NCBI GenBank assembly: GCA_945860265.1 | Contig: CAMAQF010000031.1 | Span: 1-43,293 of the forward strand | DNA length: 43,293 nucleotides | Source: Emticicia agri | GTDB lineage: Bacteria; Bacteroidota; Bacteroidia; Cytophagales; Spirosomataceae | Direction: 5' to 3' | Shown here: positions 1 through 8,736 of the stretch, in pieces | Position numbering within the stretch: the stretch's first letter is position 1 | Layout of the letters: every line of letters begins with the position of its first letter | Translations under genes and position numbers: made by a program | Notes under the pieces: generated by a model | Databases searched by the model: none | What the model was told of the DNA's origin: nothing | Seen by the model: the letters and a program-made list of their open reading frames with translations, nothing else

Positions 1-2
1 CC

Positions 3-863
3 TTGATTTTTTCTATAATGTTAAATGATATTTTTGCCCAAAAACTATCTTCCGAAAATCTAAAAACTGCTATCGAAGCAAAACTAAAAACTGTTGGGGG
101 CGAATATGCCGTGGCATTTAAAGATTTACAAATGGGTAAGACACTTTTCATCAACGAAAATGAAAACTTCCATGCCGCTAGCACCATGAAAACGCCAGTA
201 ATGATTGAAGTTTTTAAGCAAGCCAAAGAACGGAAATTTAGACTAACTGATTCAATATTGGTGAAAAATGAGTTTAAAAGTATTGTTGATGGAAGCCCAT
301 ACAGCATGGATATTGCCGACGATAGTGGAGACGGAATGTATAAAATGATTGGAAAAAAAATGACAATTTATGACTTAACCTATCAGATGATAACAGTGAG
401 CAGCAATTTGGCTACTAATATTTTGATTGAATTGGTTGATGCCAAAAATGCGAATGCAAGCATGAGAAAACTAGGTGCAAAAGATATTAAAGTTTTGCGT
501 GGCGTAGAAGACCAAAAAGCATTTGATAAAGGTTTGAGTAATACAACCACGGCTTATGATTTGATGTTGATTTTTGAAAAAATTGCCCAAAATAAAGTGA
601 TTAACAAGAAATCGTGCGAAGAAATGCGTAAGATTTTATTCGACCAGAAATTCAACGAAATCATTCCTGAAAAACTTCCGAAAACTGTAAAAGTTGCCCA
701 TAAAACTGGCTCTATTACAGGCGTTCAGCACGATTCGGGTATTGTTTATTTGCCTGATGGACGTAAATATGTTTTGGTTTTACTCTCAAAAAAACTCAAA
801 AATGTCGATGCGGGTGTAAAAATATTAGCTGAGGTTTCGGAGATGGTATATCGATTATTTTGA
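3..863 (+). CDS. Class A beta-lactamase-like serine hydrolase (5' end cut by the window)
   Basis: Penicillin-binding/beta-lactamase fold enzyme, probably periplasmic, acting on a beta-lactam or another amide/ester substrate. Visible motifs are the Ser-x-x-Lys nucleophile motif (STMK, residues 60-63), SSN at 133-135 in place of the usual SDN, and HKTG at 233-236. Glu169 lies in a possible omega-loop region. The first residues (hydrophobic, then FAQ) look like the tail of a signal peptide, so the true start is probably upstream of base 1; the first in-frame ATG is at 18. Ser to SxN spacing is longer than in TEM-type enzymes, so it belongs to a divergent branch and need not hydrolyse drugs. It is co-directional with the next gene. 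Confidence 0.8.
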   Translation: MIFSIMLNDIFAQKLSSENLKTAIEAKLKTVGGEYAVAFKDLQMGKTLFINENENFHAASTMKTPVMIEVFKQAKERKFRLTDSILVKNEFKSIVDGSPYSMDIADDSGDGMYKMIGKKMTIYDLTYQMITVSSNLATNILIELVDAKNANASMRKLGAKDIKVLRGVEDQKAFDKGLSNTTTAYDLMLIFEKIAQNKVINKKSCEEMRKILFDQKFNEIIPEKLPKTVKVAHKTGSITGVQHDSGIVYLPDGRKYVLVLLSKKLKNVDAGVKILAEVSEMVYRLF

Positions 864-938
864 AATTTAATTGACTATATTGTAAAAGTTTTTTAAGTTT
901 TTTGCGTAAAAATGTCATATACAATTTCTGTTCCAAAT

Positions 939-2258
939 ATGTTATTAAAGAAAATTGACTTTACTTTTTACATACTGAGTATTTTTCTTATTATTTCTTC
1001 TTGCAAAAAAAGTGAAACAATTGAAAGTAGTAAATCGACGAGTGAAAATACAACACCAAATATTCTTTTAATTATAGGAGATGATATTGGCATAGACCCA
1101 TTTAATGGATTTACAAACTTTGGTATTCAAAAAGCAAAAACACCAACGCTCGATCGATTGGCAAATGAAGGTTTGTTGTTTACGCAGGTGTATTCAAATC
1201 CTTTATGCTCACCTACACGAGCCACTATTTTATCAGGTCAGTATGGTTTCCGAAGCGGGGTAGTACGTTTACCATCTCAGACAGCTGGAGGAATAAAACT
1301 TACCACTACCTCGATTCAACAATATATTGAACAAAAAACCTCAAATAAGTATGCAGATGCTGTGGTAGGGAAATGGCATTTATCAGATAATTCAAATGGT
1401 GGGTCTTCAAACCCCAACAAAATGGGTATTGATTATTTTGCAGGATTTATGGGAGGAGAAATGGCGGATTATTATAAGTGGCAGAAAGTAACAAACGGTC
1501 AAACTGCAAGTTCTACAAATTATACCACTACTGATTTTACAAATGAGTCAATCAATTGGATAAAGCAACAAACTAAGCCTTGGTTTTTATGGTTAGCTCA
1601 TAACGCAGCACATATTCCTTACCAAGATCCTGCTAAAAATCTAATTTCAAGTCCTATTGATAACACAAATTTATCAAAATATCTTGCATCAATTGAGGCA
1701 ATGGATACTGAAATCAATCGATTATTACAGAATATTCCAAAAGCCCAACTAGACACTACTGTCATTATATTTTTGGGTGATAATGGCACACCAGAGATTT
1801 TAGCTCAAAGCCCTTTTACAAAAGACACCTCAAAAGGCTCATTGTTTGAAGGCGGTGTACGAGTTCCAATGATTGTTTACGGCAAAGGAGTGAGCAGAAA
1901 AGGGATTGATGCCTCATTAATAAATACCACCGATTTGTTTGCCACAATTGCCGACATCGCTGGTACAAATACTACTTCTTACCAAGATTCAAAAAGTTTC
2001 AAGGCTTTATTCACCACCGCTAATAGTTTTATACGCGATATTACTTATGAGGAGATTGACCACACAATGAATCCTGATACCAAAAATGGGACTGCTATTC
2101 GTGATAAACAGTATAAATATATTAAAACTAAATCTGGTGCTGAATATCTTTTCGATTTGACAAAAGATGAATCAGAACAGAAGAACTTAGCCCAAGATTC
2201 ACAATTTAAGACAATCGAAGATAATCTTGCCTTAAAACTAAGTGCCATTCAAAAGTAA
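939..2258 (+). CDS. Sulfatase, lipid-anchored
   Basis: Type I (formylglycine) sulfatase of the alkaline phosphatase superfamily, expected to remove sulfate esters from a polysaccharide or aryl substrate outside the cytoplasm. The core signature CSPTR (Cys 90 counted from the ATG at 939) is the site that becomes formylglycine; GDDIG near the N-terminus and LGDNG further on are the usual metal-binding segments. An in-frame ATG at 912 gives nine extra residues, but the start at 939 gives a compact lipoprotein signal (MLLKKIDF... ending IISSC), so I prefer it. About 439 residues, slightly short for the family. It is followed after 27 bases by a second sulfatase. No sulfatase-maturating enzyme is visible in the window. 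Confidence 0.85.
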   Translation: MLLKKIDFTFYILSIFLIISSCKKSETIESSKSTSENTTPNILLIIGDDIGIDPFNGFTNFGIQKAKTPTLDRLANEGLLFTQVYSNPLCSPTRATILSGQYGFRSGVVRLPSQTAGGIKLTTTSIQQYIEQKTSNKYADAVVGKWHLSDNSNGGSSNPNKMGIDYFAGFMGGEMADYYKWQKVTNGQTASSTNYTTTDFTNESINWIKQQTKPWFLWLAHNAAHIPYQDPAKNLISSPIDNTNLSKYLASIEAMDTEINRLLQNIPKAQLDTTVIIFLGDNGTPEILAQSPFTKDTSKGSLFEGGVRVPMIVYGKGVSRKGIDASLINTTDLFATIADIAGTNTTSYQDSKSFKALFTTANSFIRDITYEEIDHTMNPDTKNGTAIRDKQYKYIKTKSGAEYLFDLTKDESEQKNLAQDSQFKTIEDNLALKLSAIQK

Positions 2259-2285
2259 AAATTCGTATAATTACTCACAAAGCTA

Positions 2286-3902
2286 ATGAAAGTAAAGATT
2301 ATTGCCTTTTTCTATTGTCTAATTTTTTGTTTTGTCGCCTCAGCTCAGCGAAATGTTATTCTTATCATTGCCGATGATATTGGCTCAGATTATTTTGGGT
2401 TTAGCGAAAATCACCTCGATACAATACCTACACCAAACATTAGGAAGTTATTGGCCAGAGGAGTTCGTTTTAGAAATGCTTGGTCAAATCCGCTTTGTTC
2501 ACCAACTCGTGCTGGAATATTGACAGGCAGATATAGTTTCAGAACTGGGGTAGGCAATGCCATAGGTGGAACAACTTCTGCAGTTTTGGATACTTCCGAA
2601 ATAACAATTCCTCGATTATTAAATCGCTTTAAAACAAATGGCATAGCAAAGGCAAATATTGGTAAGTGGCATTTGCACTTATCGAATCCTAATTCAAACT
2701 ATGCTTTTCCGAATAATATGGGGTATGATCATTTTGAAGGTGGCTTTGATGGAAATTTAAATAGTTTTACAAATTGGACAAAAATTACCAATGGAGTTGC
2801 CAAAAACTCGACCAATTATGCAACTACCGAAAATGTTGATAATGCAATTACATGGATAAAAGGAAATCAAAATAAACCATTTTTTGTTTGGTTAGCGTTC
2901 AATGCACCGCATACTCCATACCATTTGCCACCCCTAAATCTACATTCTTTCAAAACTTTAAGTGGAACAAGTAGTGACATAACTGCAAATCCAAAAGACT
3001 ATTTCAAGGCTTCGATGGAAGCGGTTGATACTGAGCTTGGGAGATTGTTTGAATCCCTCAAGTCAATTCAACAATGGGATAATACTGATATAATTTTTAT
3101 TGGCGATAATGGTAATGAGGCAGGAGTTTCGCAAAAATCTGGCGGAGGAGGTGCAAAAGGAAGTATTTATCAAGAGGGAGTAATTGTCCCACTTATTATT
3201 GCTGGTCCTTCGGTTATTAATCCAAATCGTGTAAGCGATGCCTTGGTAAATACCCAAGATTTATTTGCTACAATTTTAGAGTTGTTTGGTTATAATAATT
3301 GGCAAAGTCAGATTCCCGCTAATAAACCAGTCGATAGCAAAAGTATAATGCCAATCATCAAAAATCAATCAACGGAAACTCGCTCTTGGGCATTTACTGA
3401 AGTTTTTAAGCAACAAACAGTGGCGGGTGATGGCAAAACAATTCGTAATAAAAATTATAAGCTACTTCTGTTTGATAATGGTACAAGTAAATTTTTTAAT
3501 CTTGCGAAAGACCCTACCGAAAAAAATGATTTGTTACGAGCTGCATTAAGTACAGTTGATAATACAAATTATGTGGAACTGTGTAAAGAGATTTCAAATT
3601 TAATTGGTAAAACTTATGCTTGTACAAATACCACAATACCTCCAACTCCAACGGTATTATCTGTTGAAAATGAGTTTGCTCACCCTAAAAATATAGTTCA
3701 ATACCCAAATCCTTTTAATTCGACCATAAAAATTAATGGGGCTGAAACAAATGCTGATTTTGAATTGACTAATGTTTTTGGACAGAAGATATTTTTTGGG
3801 AAAAGCATTGAAAATCAGGACTTTTCTCAGATTCCAAAGGGAATGTATTTTTTGAAAATAATTGATAAATCAACAAAGATTTATAAACTTTTGAAAGAAT
3901 AG
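2286..3902 (+). CDS. Sulfatase with C-terminal T9SS sorting domain
   Basis: Second type I sulfatase, related to the upstream one. A cleavable signal peptide (residues 1-20, ending ASA/Q) is followed by the catalytic domain, with CSPTR at 71-75 (Cys71 would become formylglycine), ADDIG near 29-33 and GDNGNE further on as metal ligands. Residues about 455-538 form a type A T9SS sorting domain (YPNPFNSTIKI ... GMYFLKI ... KLLKE), so the enzyme is predicted to leave through the type IX system and sit on the surface or in the medium. Its neighbour is lipid-anchored instead. The pair probably acts on sulfated glycans; the substrate cannot be told from sequence. Confidence 0.88.
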   Translation: MKVKIIAFFYCLIFCFVASAQRNVILIIADDIGSDYFGFSENHLDTIPTPNIRKLLARGVRFRNAWSNPLCSPTRAGILTGRYSFRTGVGNAIGGTTSAVLDTSEITIPRLLNRFKTNGIAKANIGKWHLHLSNPNSNYAFPNNMGYDHFEGGFDGNLNSFTNWTKITNGVAKNSTNYATTENVDNAITWIKGNQNKPFFVWLAFNAPHTPYHLPPLNLHSFKTLSGTSSDITANPKDYFKASMEAVDTELGRLFESLKSIQQWDNTDIIFIGDNGNEAGVSQKSGGGGAKGSIYQEGVIVPLIIAGPSVINPNRVSDALVNTQDLFATILELFGYNNWQSQIPANKPVDSKSIMPIIKNQSTETRSWAFTEVFKQQTVAGDGKTIRNKNYKLLLFDNGTSKFFNLAKDPTEKNDLLRAALSTVDNTNYVELCKEISNLIGKTYACTNTTIPPTPTVLSVENEFAHPKNIVQYPNPFNSTIKINGAETNADFELTNVFGQKIFFGKSIENQDFSQIPKGMYFLKIIDKSTKIYKLLKE

Positions 3903-4004
3903 AAATTAGCTTATAAATTTTGTTAAAATCAAAGCAAGTTCTTGGTTCTATTTGCATCTAATTTATTAGTTATACTTTCTCATTAAAACTAAAACTATTC
4001 AGGT

Positions 4005-5501
4005 ATGTTAAAAAAGGCTTTTATATTAGTATTGCCAATATCACTCATTTTTGTTTTTTTATATGGATGTAACAAATCTACAACCGATATAACTCCTACT
4101 TCTGGAACAACAACGACTAATACAACAACAACTACGAGCTCAACCTATAATGACCTCTGGATTCCACCCACAATTACTGGTAAGGCTTTTGATTTAACAT
4201 TAGCTAAATCCAGCAAACAACTTCGTACAGGAGCTAAAACTGCTACTTATGGCTATAATGGTGCAGAATTTTGGGGGCCAACATTAATAATTAACAAAGG
4301 TGATTTTGTTCAAATGAACGTAACAAATAACCTTTCTGAAACAACCACTACGCATTGGCATGGTTTTCATATTCCTGCAATTATGGATGGAGGTCCACAT
4401 CAGATTATTGAACCTAATACCACCTGGAAGCCATCTTTCGAGATAAAAAATAATGCTGGTACTTATTGGTATCACCCTCATTTACATGAAAAAACGTTTC
4501 AACAACTAACTTACGGGGCTGGCGGACTTATTATCATCAAAGACCCGATTGAATCAGCTTTGGCCTTACCCAGAACTTATGGGACTGATGATATTCCCTT
4601 GGTTTTAACTAGCAGAAGATATAATTCTGATAATTCATTTACTACAACCGAACACGCTTATGGCGACTATGCAATGGCAAATGGCACGCATAACGCTCAA
4701 ATCAGTTTACCAAAACAATTTGTTCGTTTCAGAATTTTAAATGCCGAAACCGAACGTGCATATAATCTTGGCTTTAGCGATAACCGCAGTTTTTATGTTA
4801 TAACCAATGATGGTGGCTTGCTCGATGCTCCAGTTGAAGTAACTCGTGTGAAATTAGCAGTAGGAGAACGTGCCGAAATTTTGGTCGATTTGAGTAAAGA
4901 TGCCGTTGGTGCTAGCTTAGATATGAAAGCCTTTAATGCTAATCAAGAATTTGGTTTTGGAGGTAGTGAGCCACAAACCACTGGCCAATTTGGTAGTTTG
5001 TTAAATAACAAAGATTTTACTGTGCTTCATATTAATGTAAAAACTACGTCTGCAAATGCAATTACCTCATGGCCAGCAAAGTTGACAACAAACACCTATT
5101 GGAAGGAATCTGACGCTACAAGCACCCGAACAATTAGGATAACTGGTGGACAAGCAGGGTCGGCCTTTACATTTGATAATAATACTTACGGTTCCACAAC
5201 CATTAACCAAACCGTGAAACTTAATGCTATTGAAAAATGGACGATTGTAAATAATAATATCTTTGGGCATTCATTTCATATTCATGATATTCAATTTAAG
5301 ATTGTTTCTCGTAGTTCTGGAGCTATTGCCAATTATGAATCGGGTTGGAAAGATACTTTTTATATCCGAACTGGTGAAACTGTTTCGGTAGTGGCAAAAT
5401 ATGATGATTTTGCGAGTAGTACCAATCCATTTATGTATCATTGTCATTTCCCGAATCATGAAGATGCAGGATTAATGGGGCAGTTTTTAGTAACTCAATA
5501 A
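4005..5501 (+). CDS. Multicopper oxidase lipoprotein (laccase/CueO-like)
   Basis: Three-cupredoxin-domain copper oxidase that couples one-electron oxidation of a substrate to reduction of oxygen to water. All four copper-binding segments are visible: HWHGFH (117-122), WYHPHLH (155-161), HSFHIH (422-427) and HCHFPNHEDAGLM (479-491). Type 1 ligands would be His422, Cys480 and His485. The residue ten after the Cys, the axial position in CueO and CotA, is Leu490 rather than Met. The signal ends YGC (Cys22), so it is a lipoprotein, followed by a Thr/Ser-rich linker (about 25-47). It is followed after 12 bases by a MORN lipoprotein gene. The substrate (phenol, Cu(I), Mn(II)) is not predictable from this. 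Confidence 0.9.
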   Translation: MLKKAFILVLPISLIFVFLYGCNKSTTDITPTSGTTTTNTTTTTSSTYNDLWIPPTITGKAFDLTLAKSSKQLRTGAKTATYGYNGAEFWGPTLIINKGDFVQMNVTNNLSETTTTHWHGFHIPAIMDGGPHQIIEPNTTWKPSFEIKNNAGTYWYHPHLHEKTFQQLTYGAGGLIIIKDPIESALALPRTYGTDDIPLVLTSRRYNSDNSFTTTEHAYGDYAMANGTHNAQISLPKQFVRFRILNAETERAYNLGFSDNRSFYVITNDGGLLDAPVEVTRVKLAVGERAEILVDLSKDAVGASLDMKAFNANQEFGFGGSEPQTTGQFGSLLNNKDFTVLHINVKTTSANAITSWPAKLTTNTYWKESDATSTRTIRITGGQAGSAFTFDNNTYGSTTINQTVKLNAIEKWTIVNNNIFGHSFHIHDIQFKIVSRSSGAIANYESGWKDTFYIRTGETVSVVAKYDDFASSTNPFMYHCHFPNHEDAGLMGQFLVTQ

Positions 5502-5513
5502 AATATTATTATT

Positions 5514-6062
5514 TTGAATTTTAAGCCCTTATCGAGCCTACTTTTTGCTTTTCTTGTGCTGTCATGTCATGAAAGAAAAGCAAAAAGTAATGTTTTAAAT
5601 ATTGATACTAATCTAAAAAAAACTGATAGAGGCTGGCTATATAAAGGACAGCCTTTTTCGGGTAATATGTTTGAAAAAGAAGAAAATAGAGTAGTTTATC
5701 AATTGCCTATTTCTGAAGGTCGCGAGCAAGGTTTAGCAAAAGGATGGTATAATTCTGGAGAAAAACTTTTAGAACGCATCTTCATTAATGGCAAAAAAGA
5801 AGGTAAATTTCTACAATGGTGGCCAAATGGGAAGCTAAGATATTTGTTTCAATATAAAAATGATCAATTTGATGGAAAACAACTGGTTTATTTTCCGAAT
5901 GGGAAAATCAGAGAAGAAAGCAATTATCAATTGGGAGAAAAAGAAGGAACACAAAGAGTTTGGAATGAAAATAGAAAATTGATTTCAAATTATGTTATCA
6001 AAAATAAAAGAATTTATGGCTTAGTTTCGGTTAAAAGTTGTATCCCAGTTGATGGACATTGA
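5514..6062 (+). CDS. MORN-repeat (YwqK-like) lipoprotein
   Basis: Small lipoprotein built of MORN_2-type repeats, recognisable as tandem G-x-W/Y-x-x-G units such as WYNSGEK, WWPNGKLR, YFPNGKIRE and VWNENRK (residues about 75-160). Proteins of this kind are often labelled YwqK-family; their role outside toxin-antitoxin contexts is unknown. The signal peptide ends VLSC (Cys18). The start is a TTG 12 bases after the multicopper oxidase stop; no ATG gives a complete signal peptide, so I keep the TTG. The spacing suggests co-transcription with the oxidase gene. Confidence 0.75.
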   Translation: MNFKPLSSLLFAFLVLSCHERKAKSNVLNIDTNLKKTDRGWLYKGQPFSGNMFEKEENRVVYQLPISEGREQGLAKGWYNSGEKLLERIFINGKKEGKFLQWWPNGKLRYLFQYKNDQFDGKQLVYFPNGKIREESNYQLGEKEGTQRVWNENRKLISNYVIKNKRIYGLVSVKSCIPVDGH

Positions 6063-6149
6063 TACATTTTTGCAATCTTTATTCAATATATAAAGCACGA
6101 GAAAATTTATAATTTAGCCAAAAAATCGCATTTTAAAGAAAAAAAGCAA

Positions 6150-6161
6150 TGGTGTACACCA
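6150..6161. promoter_or_regulatory. 12-bp perfect palindrome, possible operator
   Basis: TGGTGTACACCA is a perfect dyad in the 243-base gap between the MORN lipoprotein and the next lipoprotein gene. It could be a binding site for a dimeric repressor controlling the downstream lipoprotein/YHYH/PEBP genes. Only the symmetry supports this. Confidence 0.25.
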
Positions 6162-6305
6162 GAAAATCACTCAATTCTCGTTTATAGAATTAATGCTTTT
6201 AATTGATAAAAAATAGAGGATTTTAGGCACTTAAAATACGACACAAGTGCTTGATATTGAGCATATTATCGATGAAATTTGCACATTAATAAATTAACAA
6301 CTCTT

Positions 6306-7265
6306 ATGAAACTAAATCTCTTTGTAGCAATGTCCCTTTCAATTATCGTGTTTATAGCTTGCAAAAAGACCGAAGTTGATAGTTCTTCAATTAACATAAC
6401 ATCAACATATAAAGGCACAGGCTCAGCTACCCAAGGTATTGGTAAAACAACAATTAATAGTTTGTATAGTTGCACGGGCGGAAGAGTTACATCAGTCGGA
6501 ACAATAACCTCAACTGATGGAAAACTATGGACTCTTCCTGCCGAAACTAATTTTTCTACCGCCACAAAATTAACAGACCTTTTCAATGAATGTACAGGCG
6601 TAAAACCAACTTCAATAAGTCAAGTTGATTTGTCTAAAGTGCCGACAGTCGTGATAGATGCAGACGGCGAAGTAATAACAGGCTATATTCACGGCGATAA
6701 TTATTACGAGTTATATGTAAATGGAAAATTAGTAGGTGTCGATGCCGTTCCATATACGCCGTTCAATTCGAGCGTTGTAAAATTCAAAGCAAAACGCCCC
6801 ATCAAATATGCAGTAAAATTAGTCGATTGGGAAGAAAACTTAGGAATCGGTAGTGAAGCAAACGGAGGCAATGCCTATTATCCTGGCGATGGTGGTTTTA
6901 TTGCTAAATTTACCGATGGCACAAGCACCAGTTCGGCTTGGAAAGCTCAGACTTTTTATATAGCACCGTTGGCAGATATAAATTGCGTTGCAGAGACTGG
7001 TTCTTCTCGTATTTCTTCTTCTTGTAGTAATAGTCCAAGTAGCGGTGCAAAATCGTATGCTTTACATTGGGAAATACCATCAACATGGTTTTCTTCTGAT
7101 TATGATTTCAGCAAATGGCCGAGTGCCACAACTTTTACCGATGCTCAAGTTGGTGTAAAACCTGCCTATTCAAATTTTACATCATCATTTTCAGGTTCGC
7201 AATTCATTTGGTCGTCTAATTTAGTATTGGATAATTTGGTATTATTGAGGTTTACGGGGAATTGA
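6306..7265 (+). CDS. Lipoprotein of unknown function
   Basis: I do not recognise a named family. The start at ATG 6306 gives a clean lipoprotein signal (MKLNLF ... VFIAC), better than the upstream in-frame ATG at 6279. The mature protein has a 'CTGG' and a 'NECTG' segment that may form a disulfide, then a region (about 110-200) with an aromatic, beta-rich look (YIHGDNYYELYVNGKLVG, KYAVKLVDWEENLGIG) suggesting a galactose-binding-like or jelly-roll beta-sandwich. A Ser/Cys-rich segment near 230-250 may hold another disulfide. It precedes the YHYH and PEBP genes and is probably part of the same surface module. Confidence 0.7.
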   Translation: MKLNLFVAMSLSIIVFIACKKTEVDSSSINITSTYKGTGSATQGIGKTTINSLYSCTGGRVTSVGTITSTDGKLWTLPAETNFSTATKLTDLFNECTGVKPTSISQVDLSKVPTVVIDADGEVITGYIHGDNYYELYVNGKLVGVDAVPYTPFNSSVVKFKAKRPIKYAVKLVDWEENLGIGSEANGGNAYYPGDGGFIAKFTDGTSTSSAWKAQTFYIAPLADINCVAETGSSRISSSCSNSPSSGAKSYALHWEIPSTWFSSDYDFSKWPSATTFTDAQVGVKPAYSNFTSSFSGSQFIWSSNLVLDNLVLLRFTGN

Positions 7266-7371
7266 ATACCAATATTAATGAAACAAATACAAAAGTTGAG
7301 TTTTGAGAAATATCAGTCAAATAAAAAAACGAAAGTAAATCCTTGTTAAAAACCTAATCACCATTTTCCTT

Positions 7372-8730
7372 ATGAAAATTATAAAATATTGCCTGATTTT
7401 ACTCATTTTGGCTCACTCGGGGTCGTTGCTTGCCCACGTAGGTGAACATGCAAAAACAAATAGTGTGATTTATTCAATCAAAGGAAAGCAAATCGAGGGG
7501 CATTTCTTGATGGAACGAGATGGAAAGGTTTTTATCGAACAAAAAAATGGAAAAATCATTTCGGCCAATTTGAATGATTTTTCGTTTTCAAATCAAACTT
7601 CATTGAGTAAGAAAATAGCCTTTTTGAAGCAAATTAATGCTCAAAATCAAGTAGTAAAAAACTTAGGTGCTGATACGAAAACGACTGATTATCAGTCTTT
7701 TTATATTTGGATTTTGGTTGCAGCTCTTGTTTTATTGGTTGTGTTGAGAAAACAAAATCAAAACCCAAAAATAGCCTATTTCTTTGGGAGTTTTATGTTG
7801 TTTTTTTATGCTTGCACAACCAATGAAGTTGAGCCTACTAATGCAACTACAAACACGACACCAGCTTTGAGTAAAACTGACCCAAGCTTTATCGAAAAGG
7901 TTTTTACGCCATACAAATCAGAAGTGAAAACCCGCTTTGATGATACTTATTTTTATGTAGAAACTGAAGGTATTCCTCAGACTCATAATATGATGGTTGG
8001 CATTACGAGTTGGCAGCAGCAAGTCCCGATTCCGCAGGGATACACGGGTTCAAATGCTTGGTCGATTCCTCTCAAACCCGAATTTGCTGCTTCGCCTTTG
8101 AGTTTGAAATCTAATTTCATGAAAGGTGCGGTAGCTATTGCACCCAATGGCATTCCGATTTTCAATCCACTCAATAATCGTGGGGAGGATGCTTTTGTCA
8201 TTGGCGAGTTAGATCAATGGGGTGGGCATTGTGGCCGTGCCGACGATTATCATTATCATATTGCTCCGCTTCATTTTGAGGCTACTGCTGGAAATAATCC
8301 GATTGCAATGGCACTTGATGGTTTTGCTATTTATGGATCAAAAGAACCAGACGGCACTGCCATTAAAACATTAGATGAATATCATGGACATAATTATAGC
8401 AATACTTATCATTATCACGCCGAATCTAAATATCCTTACTTTATTGCTGCCATGCGAGGAAAAGTAAGTCTTGACCCAACTACACCAGCACCTGAAAATC
8501 AAATTCTTCCACAGGCAAAATCAGCAGGTGTTCGTCCAGCATTAACAGCACTCAAAGGAGCTTCCATCACCAATTTCAAATTAACTGGCACGAATGCTTA
8601 TTCGCTTGAATATACACTTGATGGTAAAAAAGCTTATGTAAATTATGTTTGGGATACCAAAGGAGTTTATACCTTTACATTGATCGGCACAGATGGTAAA
8701 TCAACAATAAGCCAATACACTAAGAAATAA
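7372..8730 (+). CDS. YHYH-domain protein with N-terminal membrane extension
   Basis: The C-terminal part (about 170-450) is a YHYH domain, named for its histidine motifs, here DDYHYH (291-296) and NTYHYH (344-349), with a nearby GGHCGR (284-289) that could bind metal. The domain's biochemical function is not established. The N-terminal part is unusual: a signal peptide (1-21) ending in LLAHVGEH, a short soluble segment (22-105), a transmembrane helix (about 109-125), a second hydrophobic stretch (135-147), and then a lipobox-like YAC with Cys148, as if a small membrane protein had been fused to a YHYH lipoprotein. It ends 6 bases before the PEBP gene, so the two are surely co-transcribed. Confidence 0.82.
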   Translation: MKIIKYCLILLILAHSGSLLAHVGEHAKTNSVIYSIKGKQIEGHFLMERDGKVFIEQKNGKIISANLNDFSFSNQTSLSKKIAFLKQINAQNQVVKNLGADTKTTDYQSFYIWILVAALVLLVVLRKQNQNPKIAYFFGSFMLFFYACTTNEVEPTNATTNTTPALSKTDPSFIEKVFTPYKSEVKTRFDDTYFYVETEGIPQTHNMMVGITSWQQQVPIPQGYTGSNAWSIPLKPEFAASPLSLKSNFMKGAVAIAPNGIPIFNPLNNRGEDAFVIGELDQWGGHCGRADDYHYHIAPLHFEATAGNNPIAMALDGFAIYGSKEPDGTAIKTLDEYHGHNYSNTYHYHAESKYPYFIAAMRGKVSLDPTTPAPENQILPQAKSAGVRPALTALKGASITNFKLTGTNAYSLEYTLDGKKAYVNYVWDTKGVYTFTLIGTDGKSTISQYTKK

Positions 8731-8736
8731 TAAATC

